From an uncultured Ruminococcus sp. (GTDB lineage: Bacteria > Bacillota > Clostridia > Oscillospirales > Ruminococcaceae), in NCBI GenBank assembly GCA_947177375.1, contig CAMWUF010000018.1, positions 1 through 9,957 on the forward strand: a DNA stretch of 9,957 bases, read 5' to 3'. The position numbers and the translations under genes are program-made. Positions 1-6,559 of this stretch are shown here, in pieces. Each line of letters begins with the position of its first letter. Positions within the stretch are counted from its first letter, which is position 1. The notes under the pieces are model-generated. The model ran no database searches, was not told the origin of the DNA, and saw only the letters and a program-made list of their open reading frames with translations.

Positions 1-447
1 GGTGTTGACCAGTTAATTAAAAGCTATATTTTGGAAAATTTTAGCTTATATCAGGAAAAAGATTTTTTGAAAATTGGCAGTCTGGATATTATGCATTTAA
101 AATATATCGAAAATGATGGGTCAGCTTTTAGTAGTTTTTCTGGACAAAGAATTTTGCTCTTGGTCGTGACGATAATTGGTATGATAATTTGTAGTTATTT
201 ATTAATAAAATATGGCAAAAAAAGTAAATTATTATATTCTAGTTTGATTATGGTTTTGGGTGGTGCATTGGGCAATATGATTGACAGGATTTTTCATGGT
301 GGTTTAGTTGTAGATTATTTGGATTTGCAATTATTTAAATTTGCTGTGTTTAATTTTGCAGATTGTTTTGTAACTGTGGGAACTGTATTATTAATGATTT
401 ATATTTTATTTTTCATGGACAAGGAGAATAAAAATGATAAAACATGA
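1..447 (+). CDS. lspA: Lipoprotein signal peptidase (signal peptidase II), 5' end outside window
   Basis: This is the inner-membrane aspartic protease that cleaves the signal peptide from prolipoproteins after the lipobox cysteine has been lipidated. The frame is open from base 1, and the first visible residues (GVDQLIKSYI) match the conserved family DQ..K motif, so the gene starts upstream; the TTG at 31 is not the start. The 148 visible residues suggest only about 10-15 are missing. Numbering from the first visible residue, NDGSAF (38-43) fits the family N.G.AF motif, GNMIDR (91-96) carries catalytic Asp95, and FNFAD (117-121) carries the second catalytic Asp121. Hydrophobic helices lie near 50-69, 79-94 and 121-138. 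The 3' end overlaps the next gene by 14 bases, a common lspA-rluD arrangement in Firmicutes. Both catalytic aspartates are present, so it should be active. Confidence 0.95.
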   Translation, partial: GVDQLIKSYILENFSLYQEKDFLKIGSLDIMHLKYIENDGSAFSSFSGQRILLLVVTIIGMIICSYLLIKYGKKSKLLYSSLIMVLGGALGNMIDRIFHGGLVVDYLDLQLFKFAVFNFADCFVTVGTVLLMIYILFFMDKENKNDKT

Positions 448-1345
448 GTTTATTTTTCCTGAACAGGCAGAGGGATTAAGATTAGATAAATGGCTTGCAG
501 AACAAGAATTAAATTTAACAAGATGTGCAATACAAGGTTTGATTGCAAGCGGAAATATTTTAGTAAATCAGAAACAGGTTTCTAAAAATTGCAGACCAAA
601 AGCCAATGCTGAAATTTTAATTTTGATTCCGCCACCAGAAGAAATTGAAATTATCCCGCAAGATATTGATTTAGATATTGTTTATGAAGATAATGATTTA
701 CTGGTTGTGAATAAGCCAAAGGGCATGGTGGTTCATCCTGCTGTGGGAAATTATGACGAAACACTTGTGAATGCATTATTATATCATTGTAAAGATAGTT
801 TGTCTGGTATTAATGGCGTGATTCGCCCTGGCATTGTGCATAGAATTGATAAAAATACAAGTGGTTTGCTGATTGTTGCCAAAAATGATATGGCTCATCA
901 GGGATTGGCAGAGCAAATTAAAACGCATAGTTTTACGAGAGAATATGAAGCAATTGCTGTCGGAAGTTTTTCAGAAAAATCTGGTGTGATTCATGCACCG
1001 ATTGGGCGTAGTGTTGCAGACAGAAAAAAAATGTGTGTCACAGAGAAAAATTCTAAATCTGCTGTGACGAATTATGAAGTATTAAGGCAATATGGCGGTT
1101 TTGCCCATGTGAAATTAATTCTGGAAACAGGAAGAACACATCAGATTCGTGTACATCTGGCTTATATCGGGCATCCTGTTTATGGAGATAATATTTATGG
1201 AAAAGCTGTAAAAGGAACACAAGGACAATGCTTACATGCCAGAAAAATTGGTTTTGTACACCCCAGAACGAATGAATATCTGGAATTTGAACGTCCTGCT
1301 CCAGAATATTTTCAGAAATTATTAAATAAATTTGAAAAGATGTGA
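434..1345 (+). CDS. rluD: RluA/RluD-family 23S rRNA pseudouridine synthase
   Basis: This enzyme isomerises specific uridines to pseudouridine in large-subunit rRNA. The 303-residue length is normal for RluD-type proteins. An S4 RNA-binding domain occupies about residues 14-60 (LRLDKWLAE, then SGNILVNQK). The catalytic domain follows from about residue 85. Its motif HRIDKNTSG (136-144) contains catalytic Asp139, and GRTHQIRVHL (233-242) plus GHPVYGD (246-252) are further family signatures. The ATG at 434 lies inside the end of lspA and is preceded by AAGGAG at 421-426 with 7 bases of spacing, so the start is secure and the two genes are probably translationally coupled. RluD versus a sister family member cannot be settled by eye; the lspA neighbour and the S4 domain favour the RluD/YlyB type. 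The exact target uridines are inferred from the family only. Confidence 0.93.
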   Translation: MIKHEFIFPEQAEGLRLDKWLAEQELNLTRCAIQGLIASGNILVNQKQVSKNCRPKANAEILILIPPPEEIEIIPQDIDLDIVYEDNDLLVVNKPKGMVVHPAVGNYDETLVNALLYHCKDSLSGINGVIRPGIVHRIDKNTSGLLIVAKNDMAHQGLAEQIKTHSFTREYEAIAVGSFSEKSGVIHAPIGRSVADRKKMCVTEKNSKSAVTNYEVLRQYGGFAHVKLILETGRTHQIRVHLAYIGHPVYGDNIYGKAVKGTQGQCLHARKIGFVHPRTNEYLEFERPAPEYFQKLLNKFEKM

Positions 1346-2169
1346 TAGTAATGAGAAATTCTGAAAAAATTTGTATTATTACAGATTTGGACGGAACGCT
1401 TTTGCCAAAAAGTAAAAAGCCTTTAAAACAGGATTTGCTTGCAATTCGGGCATTTGAACAAGCAGGGGGTATTTTTACGATTGCAACTGGTCGAACTGTA
1501 CAGGCATCTGAAAATTATATTAATTTGTTGGATTTAAAAAGCCCTGTGATTGTATTTAATGGTGCTTGTATTTACGATAATATGAAAAAAAATATGCTAT
1601 TTATGCAAGGTTTGCCAGATAGTGCAAAAGCGATGACAGAAGAAATTTTAACAGAAAATCCTCATGTTGGCATAGAAGTACTTTGTGCAGAAGATACTTG
1701 GGTTGTGAATAATACAGATTATGAACAGGAGCATATTAAAATTTGTGGTGTGTGTCCTAAATATGGAGCTGTTCCAGAAGTAACAGGCGACTGGATAAAA
1801 GTATTATTTTCTATGTCGCCAGATGATATGCCTGATTTTATGAATTATATTGCAAATAAAAATTATCAAGATGTTAGCTTTATCAGGTCGGAATTGAAAT
1901 TTTATGAAATGCTTCCCAAAGGTATTTCTAAAGGCAGTGCTTTAACAGCTTATCGGAATTTGCCAAATATGCAAGATTTTAAATTTATTGCTGTTGGCGA
2001 TTTTGATAATGATATTGCTATGTTGCAATCTGCTGATTTCGCTGTTTGTCCTGCTAATGCAACAGATTCTGTAAAAGCAGTTTCTGATATTATTTTAACC
2101 AGAACTTGTGAACAAGGTGCAATGGAAGAATTAATTACAAGAATATTATCAGGAGAGAATTTTATATGA
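1342..2169 (+). CDS. Cof-type HAD-IIB family phosphatase
   Basis: This is a haloacid dehalogenase superfamily hydrolase of the Cof/YbiV type, which usually removes phosphate from sugar phosphates or small phosphorylated metabolites. Motif I is DLDGTLL (15-21), with nucleophile Asp15 and acid/base Asp17. ATGRT (48-52) covers motif II. Lys197 in KGISKGSAL is the motif III lysine, and GDFDND (219-224) is the Mg-binding motif IV. The region between about 85 and 185 is the C2-type cap that sets substrate choice. The 275-residue length is typical. The start is uncertain: GTG at 1342 overlaps the rluD stop as GTGA, while ATG at 1351 gives 272 residues; neither has a strong ribosome binding site. The 3' end overlaps the next gene as ATGA. 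The substrate cannot be read from the sequence. Proximity to transketolase genes is compatible with a sugar phosphate but does not prove it. Confidence 0.9.
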   Translation: MIVMRNSEKICIITDLDGTLLPKSKKPLKQDLLAIRAFEQAGGIFTIATGRTVQASENYINLLDLKSPVIVFNGACIYDNMKKNMLFMQGLPDSAKAMTEEILTENPHVGIEVLCAEDTWVVNNTDYEQEHIKICGVCPKYGAVPEVTGDWIKVLFSMSPDDMPDFMNYIANKNYQDVSFIRSELKFYEMLPKGISKGSALTAYRNLPNMQDFKFIAVGDFDNDIAMLQSADFAVCPANATDSVKAVSDIILTRTCEQGAMEELITRILSGENFI

Positions 2170-2696
2170 AAATTTTAAATATTCATGGTTATGGTGCAAT
2201 TGCAGAAAATACGTCTGGTAATGCATTGAAAAAAAACGGCTATGAAGTTGTGTCACCTCAAATTGATTATGATACACAAGAGCCTTATGCAATTAAAAAA
2301 ATACTGGAAAAATTATATACAGAACAAAATTGTCAGGCTGTAACTGGAAATAGCATGGGAGGATTTTTTGCAGTTCAGATTGCAAAAGAATATCAATGTC
2401 ATGCAGTATTGGTAAATCCTTGTGTGCAACCATTTTTGACACTGCCGAAGCTGGGATTTGAAAATCAGAAGTTTATTTTGCAGTATATTGATTTGTTTTC
2501 TAATTTTGCAAAACTGGATTTTTCCAAAATTTTTGCGATTATTGGCGAAAAAGATGATTTAATTAATCATGATTTTATAAAATATTTATTAGGGAAAAAT
2601 AATTGCATTCTTGTTCCTGACGGCGGTCACGCTGGAGCTACACTGCCTTTAGAAGAAATTTATAAAATGCATGGGAATTATTTTTTTGAGAATTAA
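2166..2696 (+). CDS. YqiA/UPF0227-like alpha/beta-hydrolase (putative esterase)
   Basis: This small serine hydrolase has 176 residues. The N-terminal strand and oxyanion region read LNIHGYG (4-10). The nucleophile elbow is GNSMGG (61-66) with Ser63. VLVNPCVQPF (81-90) closely resembles the VVNPAVRPF segment I remember from E. coli YqiA. FAIIGEKDD (123-131) places the acid at Asp130 or Asp131, and PDGGHAG (151-157) supplies His155, so a full Ser-Asp-His triad is visible. Family members tested in vitro cleave short acyl esters and thioesters; the natural substrate is unknown. There is no signal peptide, so it should be cytoplasmic. The ATG overlaps the upstream stop (ATGA), with AGGAG at 2151-2155 about 10 bases upstream. 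Coupling to the HAD phosphatase suggests coordinated production. The fold and triad are secure; the subfamily is likely but not certain, with RBBP9/YdeN-like as the alternative. Confidence 0.82.
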   Translation: MKILNIHGYGAIAENTSGNALKKNGYEVVSPQIDYDTQEPYAIKKILEKLYTEQNCQAVTGNSMGGFFAVQIAKEYQCHAVLVNPCVQPFLTLPKLGFENQKFILQYIDLFSNFAKLDFSKIFAIIGEKDDLINHDFIKYLLGKNNCILVPDGGHAGATLPLEEIYKMHGNYFFEN

Positions 2697-2737
2697 TAGC
2701 ATATTGCTGTTAAATAATTTTATGGAGGTTTTATTTC

Positions 2738-3580
2738 ATGGACGAAGTTATCAAGAAACAGCTACAGAAAATAGCTGTCAATGTCCGCATGGGCGTTCTT
2801 ACAGGGACATTTCATGCGAAATCAGGTCACCCAGGCGGGTCATTGTCTATTGTGGAATTGCTGGTATATCTGTATTTTAATAAAATGCAGGTGAATGCAG
2901 AAAATCCAGAAGATGAAAATCGTGATAGATTTGTATTATCAAAAGGGCATACAGCTCCAGCATTATATGCAGTATTAGCTGAAAAAGGATTTTTTGATAA
3001 ATCAGAATTGGAAAAATTACGTCATATTGGAGCAATGTTACAGGGACATCCTTGTATTCAGACAACAGGCATTGACATGTCAAGCGGTTCACTCGGACAG
3101 GGCATTTCTTGTGCTTGTGGTATGGCTCTCGCAGGGAAATTAAATCAGAAAAATTATCATGTGTATACTGTTTTAGGTGACGGCGAAATTGAAGAAGGAC
3201 AAGTCTGGGAAGCAGCTATGTTTGCATCACATTATTGTTTAGATAATTTAATTGCAATTGTTGATAATAACGGCTTACAAATTGACGGCAAAATTACAGA
3301 AGTTTGTTCTCCTGAGCCGATTGATGAAAAATTTAAGGCATTCGGCTGGCATGTAATTTTAATAGATGATGCACATGATTTTGATAAAATAGATAAGGCT
3401 TTTGCAGAAGCAGAAAAAATAACTGGCAAGCCTGTTGCAATCATTCAGAAAAGTGTGAAAGGCAAAGGTGTTTCATTTATGGAAAATCAAGTGTCATGGC
3501 ATGGTGTTGCACCAAATGCAGAACAATATGAAAATGCAATGAATGAGCTGAAAGTGGCTTTAACAGAATTGGAGGGATAA
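2738..3580 (+). CDS. tkt: Transketolase, N-terminal (thiamine diphosphate-binding) subunit
   Basis: This is the first half of a split transketolase, which moves two-carbon ketol units between ketose and aldose phosphates in the non-oxidative pentose phosphate pathway. The 280 residues correspond to the pyrophosphate-binding domain of full-length transketolase. SGHPGG (29-34) and SKGHTAPALY (68-77) carry family histidines (His31, His71). The thiamine diphosphate/Mg motif begins at GDGEIEEGQ (147-155) and closes with NN at 177-178. GVAPN near the C-terminus matches the usual end of this domain. The ATG at 2738 follows GGAGG (2724-2728) by 9 bases. An upstream in-frame extension is not needed, because MDEVIKKQLQ is a normal start for this subunit. 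The gene lies 41 bases after the hydrolase gene and 3 bases before the partner subunit; it should be inactive without that partner. Confidence 0.96.
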   Translation: MDEVIKKQLQKIAVNVRMGVLTGTFHAKSGHPGGSLSIVELLVYLYFNKMQVNAENPEDENRDRFVLSKGHTAPALYAVLAEKGFFDKSELEKLRHIGAMLQGHPCIQTTGIDMSSGSLGQGISCACGMALAGKLNQKNYHVYTVLGDGEIEEGQVWEAAMFASHYCLDNLIAIVDNNGLQIDGKITEVCSPEPIDEKFKAFGWHVILIDDAHDFDKIDKAFAEAEKITGKPVAIIQKSVKGKGVSFMENQVSWHGVAPNAEQYENAMNELKVALTELEG

Positions 3581-3583
3581 ATC

Positions 3584-4528
3584 ATGGCTGATGTAAAGAA
3601 AAAAGCAACAAGAGAAAGTTACGGCGAAGCATTGACGGAACTTGCCGAAAAATATCCGAATTTGGTTGTATTAGATGCCGATTTAGCAGCTGCGACTAAA
3701 ACTGCAATTTTTAAAAAAGCATATCCAGAAAGATTTTTTGATTGTGGTATTGCAGAAGCCAATATGATGGGAGTTGCCGCTGGACTTGCAGCATCGGGTA
3801 TGATTCCGTTTGCAAGTACGTTTGCCATGTTCGCCGCAGGCAGAGCTTATGAAATTGTTAGGAATTCCATTGGCTATCCAAATCTGAATGTAAAAATTGG
3901 TGCTACTCATGCAGGTATTTCCGTTGGGGAAGATGGTGCTACACATCAATGTAATGAAGATATTGCTTTAATGCGGACGATTCCTAATATGACTGTGATT
4001 GTGCCTTGTGATGATGTGGAAGCAAAAGCTGCTGTAGAGGCTGCAATTAAATATCAAGGCCCAGTTTATATGCGTTTTGGCAGACTTGCTGTGCCAATTT
4101 TAAATCAAGCGGGAAATTATAAATTTGAATGGGGTAAGGGTGTAACACTTCGTGATGGTGAGGATATTACAATTATTGCCACTGGTTTAATGGTTGCAGA
4201 AGCTGTGCAAGCGTCTGATATTCTCAGAGAACAAGGCATTTCTGCAAGGGTAATTAATATTCATACTATTAAGCCGATTGATGAAGAAATTATTTGTAAA
4301 TCTGCCAGAGAAACAGGCAAAATTATTACAGTAGAAGAGCATAGTATTATTGGCGGTTTGGGTAGTGCTGTTGCGGAATGCGTTTGCCAGAATTGTCCTG
4401 TGCCTGTGTTTAGAATTGGTGTCAATGATGTATTTGGCTATTCTGGTCCTGCTGTGGATTTGCTGAAAGAATTTGGCTTGTGTTCTGAAAATATTATTGC
4501 AACTGTTAAAAAAGTGCTTAATAAATAA
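3584..4528 (+). CDS. tkt: Transketolase, C-terminal (pyrimidine-binding) subunit
   Basis: This is the second half of the split transketolase. The 314 residues contain the pyrimidine-binding domain (about 1-170) and the C-terminal transketolase domain (about 185-310). FFDCGIAEAN (51-60) contains Glu58, the glutamate expected to activate the aminopyrimidine of thiamine diphosphate. ATHAGISVGEDGATHQ (107-122) is a strong transketolase signature and includes the histidine loop. INIHTIKPID (224-233) and EEHSIIGGLGSAVAE (251-265) mark the last domain. The ATG at 3584 is 3 bases after the stop of the N-terminal subunit. GGAGGG (3571-3576) sits in the last codons of that gene, which fits balanced, coupled synthesis of a heteromeric enzyme. 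The closest relatives by architecture are the two-gene transketolases common in Clostridia and Archaea. A 1-deoxyxylulose-5-phosphate synthase is unlikely, as that enzyme is a single fused chain. Confidence 0.96.
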   Translation: MADVKKKATRESYGEALTELAEKYPNLVVLDADLAAATKTAIFKKAYPERFFDCGIAEANMMGVAAGLAASGMIPFASTFAMFAAGRAYEIVRNSIGYPNLNVKIGATHAGISVGEDGATHQCNEDIALMRTIPNMTVIVPCDDVEAKAAVEAAIKYQGPVYMRFGRLAVPILNQAGNYKFEWGKGVTLRDGEDITIIATGLMVAEAVQASDILREQGISARVINIHTIKPIDEEIICKSARETGKIITVEEHSIIGGLGSAVAECVCQNCPVPVFRIGVNDVFGYSGPAVDLLKEFGLCSENIIATVKKVLNK

Positions 4529-4530
4529 TT

Positions 4531-5112
4531 ATGAAATATATAAAAGAAGTTTTTGCAAGTTATTCTAAATCTACTATCAGAGTATATCAGGCTTTTTGTC
4601 AGGAAATCGCTCAAGAAGCTGTGAAATTACAAAAATTCGGTGTGCATTATAATTTCCATCGCATGACATGGGTCAAACCGTCATTTTTATGGATGATGTA
4701 CAGGTCTAACTGGGCAACTAAAAAAAATCAAGAATATATTCTCGCATTGGATATTTATCAGGAAAGTTTTTTAAAATTATTATCACAGGCAGTTTTGACA
4801 GCTCCAGAAACTTGTTCAGGAACGGACTGGGAAAAAGCCTTTTCTGAAACGGCTGTCTATTGTCAATGGGATTCAGATAGAAGTTTAAACGGTAATGCAT
4901 TACAAAGAGGTGCTATTCAAATTGGCATGAAAGGTTCTGCTATGGAAGAATTTTTAGAAACTGGAATTTTTAAAATAACTGATATGACACCTCAGGTTCG
5001 CAAATGGAATATCGCAAGAAAAAATAATAAATTAAAAGCAAAAGATTTGCCTGTTGAAAAATTATTTTTGATACAGGATAAAAAAATCAGAAAAAATTTA
5101 GATATGGGTTGA
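4531..5112 (+). CDS. DUF4291 domain-containing protein, function unknown
   Basis: The 193-residue protein matches my recollection of the DUF4291 family over nearly its whole length. STIRVYQAF (14-22), RMTWVKPSFLWMMYRS (44-59), WATK (61-64), QWDSDR (112-117) and GAIQIGMKG (127-135) are the recognisable conserved blocks. The many invariant Arg, Trp, Lys and Asp/Glu residues suggest an enzyme or a ligand-binding protein rather than a structural one. There is no signal peptide or membrane helix, so it is probably cytoplasmic. The reaction is unknown to me and I do not assign one. The ATG is 2 bases after the transketolase stop, and no clear Shine-Dalgarno sequence precedes it, so translation may depend on ribosomes finishing the upstream gene. 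The start fits the family N-terminus. It is the last gene of the plus-strand operon; its stop codon touches the terminator hairpin. Confidence 0.85.
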   Translation: MKYIKEVFASYSKSTIRVYQAFCQEIAQEAVKLQKFGVHYNFHRMTWVKPSFLWMMYRSNWATKKNQEYILALDIYQESFLKLLSQAVLTAPETCSGTDWEKAFSETAVYCQWDSDRSLNGNALQRGAIQIGMKGSAMEEFLETGIFKITDMTPQVRKWNIARKNNKLKAKDLPVEKLFLIQDKKIRKNLDMG

Positions 5113-5142
5113 AAAAATCCGCCTGTCATAGGCGGATTTTTT
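5112..5142. terminator. Bidirectional intrinsic terminator between convergent operons
   Basis: A perfect 13-bp inverted repeat has arms at 5112-5124 and 5130-5142 around a 5-base GTCAT loop. The core ATCCGCCT/AGGCGGAT is GC-rich and is flanked by six A on the left and six T on the right. In either direction the transcript therefore forms a stable stem followed by a U tract. It lies between the DUF4291 stop (the hairpin begins on the last base of TGA) and the stop codon of the minus-strand DUF4340 gene at 5144-5146. It should end both operons. Confidence 0.95.
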
Positions 5143-5143
5143 A

Positions 5144-6559
5144 TTAATGATTATCAGCTTCTTCTAGTGCGTCTGTGATTTTTTCATAGTAAGTCAATAC
5201 ACCAGTATTATTACTTAATGCACGTCTGCGGACTATTTTATGAGAATATTCACCATTGATAAATGCTTGATAATAAGTATCATTAATTGGAATTAAACTA
5301 ATTTCTTGTTCTGTATTATCCAGCATAGTATATTTAAAAATAACAGTCGGTTCTGTATCAGATTTTATGTCAGATATATCTGTTTCTAAATCCAGTGAAT
5401 CATAAGTCATATTAGAAACTGTCTGGAATAATGAACGGAATAAATTCTGTATATCGCTGTTTTGTTCTGAAATCTGAATATCATCTAGGAAATACGTATT
5501 TTCTTCATGGTTCATGGTCATTGTAAATAATAAATCATCTACTTGGACTTCTAGTTGATTTACATCTGTGAAACTTGGTGAATATACTTTGTCAGTTAAT
5601 AATTCTGATGGTTGCGTCTGTAAGAAATTAACACTATTGATTGTCATAGTTGCAATTTGTCCTGTTTCTTCGTAAACTAAATATACACTGCCGTCATTTT
5701 TGTCAAATTCTGCAAAATCAATTGTTGTGATTTCATCATCTTTGGTTTTTACTGTTAGTGTATATGCAGGATTATCAAGATGATATTTAATTAAATCTGA
5801 GCCATCTTCTACCATAGATACAAAAGATTCTATTTCTAATCTTGACAGAGATGTCAGGAAAGAATTAATATTTGCAGAATTGACTTGTGCATTGTTAATT
5901 GGTTTCCGCATTTCCCATGCACCGCTAGTATTAGAAATATCAAATATTATTTCAGAATCATGTTCTAAAATCACATCACTGATATTTACATCATAGTATT
6001 TTAACATGTATGGGCTTTTTAAATATGCCATACCACCATGTAAAACATCAGCTGTATTGAAATCTAATTCATAAACAGTTGCATCATCTGGAAGCATTGC
6101 ATAATAATATTCTTCTGTTGCCGTTGCATCACCAATATAGAGTGTATATGCTGTGTTTGTACTATCATAGCAAGTCAAAACAACTGGGTCTGCAAAGCCA
6201 TAATTATTTAAATTTTCAGCTGGAACACTCAATTTTTTCAATGCTGTTAGGTCACTCATATAAGAACAAATGCTGTTAATATAATAAGCATTTAATTCAA
6301 AATCATATTGATAATCTGTCTCTGTTACACCCCAGCTGGTGTCAACAGGTTCAATTTTGAAATAGCCGTCTGCATTTTGAATTTCTACTTTGTTAATATC
6401 ATTGGAATCAAAAGAAAATAAACTCAAAGATAAAGCTTCTTCTCTTGCCTGATTTTCTTCATTTGTTTTCATTTTATCAACAGCAATATAAGCTGCAATT
6501 GACATAGCAACAGCGATTAGTAATGCAATGATTAAAATGCGAATTTTTTTTGTACTCAT
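5144..6559 (-). CDS. Membrane-anchored DUF4340 protein of the Gld-like ABC system
   Basis: A 471-residue protein with a short basic N-terminus (MSTKKIR), one membrane helix at about 8-28, and a long extracytoplasmic region rich in acidic residues, Asn, Thr and Tyr. It fits the DUF4340 family, commonly encoded next to GldG-like proteins. The outer region looks like three copies of one unit, starting near residues 55 (INKVEIQ), 193 (ISDVILE) and 333 (VNQLEVQ). Each has strands, a helix such as NINSFLTSLSRL (230-241), then more strands. No catalytic motif is visible. I chose ATG at 6559 over the in-frame ATG at 6580 because AGGAGA (complement of 6565-6570) lies 5 bases upstream and this ATG overlaps the GldG-like stop as ATGA. 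It is the last gene of the operon and probably a non-enzymatic or ligand-binding partner of the transporter. Confidence 0.88.
   Translation of the reverse strand: MSTKKIRILIIALLIAVAMSIAAYIAVDKMKTNEENQAREEALSLSLFSFDSNDINKVEIQNADGYFKIEPVDTSWGVTETDYQYDFELNAYYINSICSYMSDLTALKKLSVPAENLNNYGFADPVVLTCYDSTNTAYTLYIGDATATEEYYYAMLPDDATVYELDFNTADVLHGGMAYLKSPYMLKYYDVNISDVILEHDSEIIFDISNTSGAWEMRKPINNAQVNSANINSFLTSLSRLEIESFVSMVEDGSDLIKYHLDNPAYTLTVKTKDDEITTIDFAEFDKNDGSVYLVYEETGQIATMTINSVNFLQTQPSELLTDKVYSPSFTDVNQLEVQVDDLLFTMTMNHEENTYFLDDIQISEQNSDIQNLFRSLFQTVSNMTYDSLDLETDISDIKSDTEPTVIFKYTMLDNTEQEISLIPINDTYYQAFINGEYSHKIVRRRALSNNTGVLTYYEKITDALEEADNH

Noticed and set aside
31..447. TTG at base 31 as the start of lspA
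   Set aside because: The frame is open upstream to base 1 and encodes the conserved VDQ..K segment of LspA, so the real start lies before the window.
2695..2711. Hairpin AATAGCA-TAT-TGCTGTT between the hydrolase and transketolase genes
   Set aside because: Only seven pairs including a wobble, a three-base loop, and no U tract after it, so it is not a credible terminator.
2686..2715. Possible promoter before the transketolase genes (TTGAGA, 18 bases, TTAAAT)
   Set aside because: The transcript would begin almost on the ribosome binding site at 2724-2728, and the -10 match is weak. Read-through from upstream genes is simpler.
2671..2880. Sixty-nine codon plus-strand frame spanning the hydrolase/transketolase junction
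   Set aside because: It overlaps two well-supported genes out of frame and lacks its own translation signal.
2877..3949. Several 69-88 codon reading frames on the minus strand across the transketolase genes
   Set aside because: They are antisense to clearly conserved coding sequence, lack family-like protein features and have no convincing translation signals.
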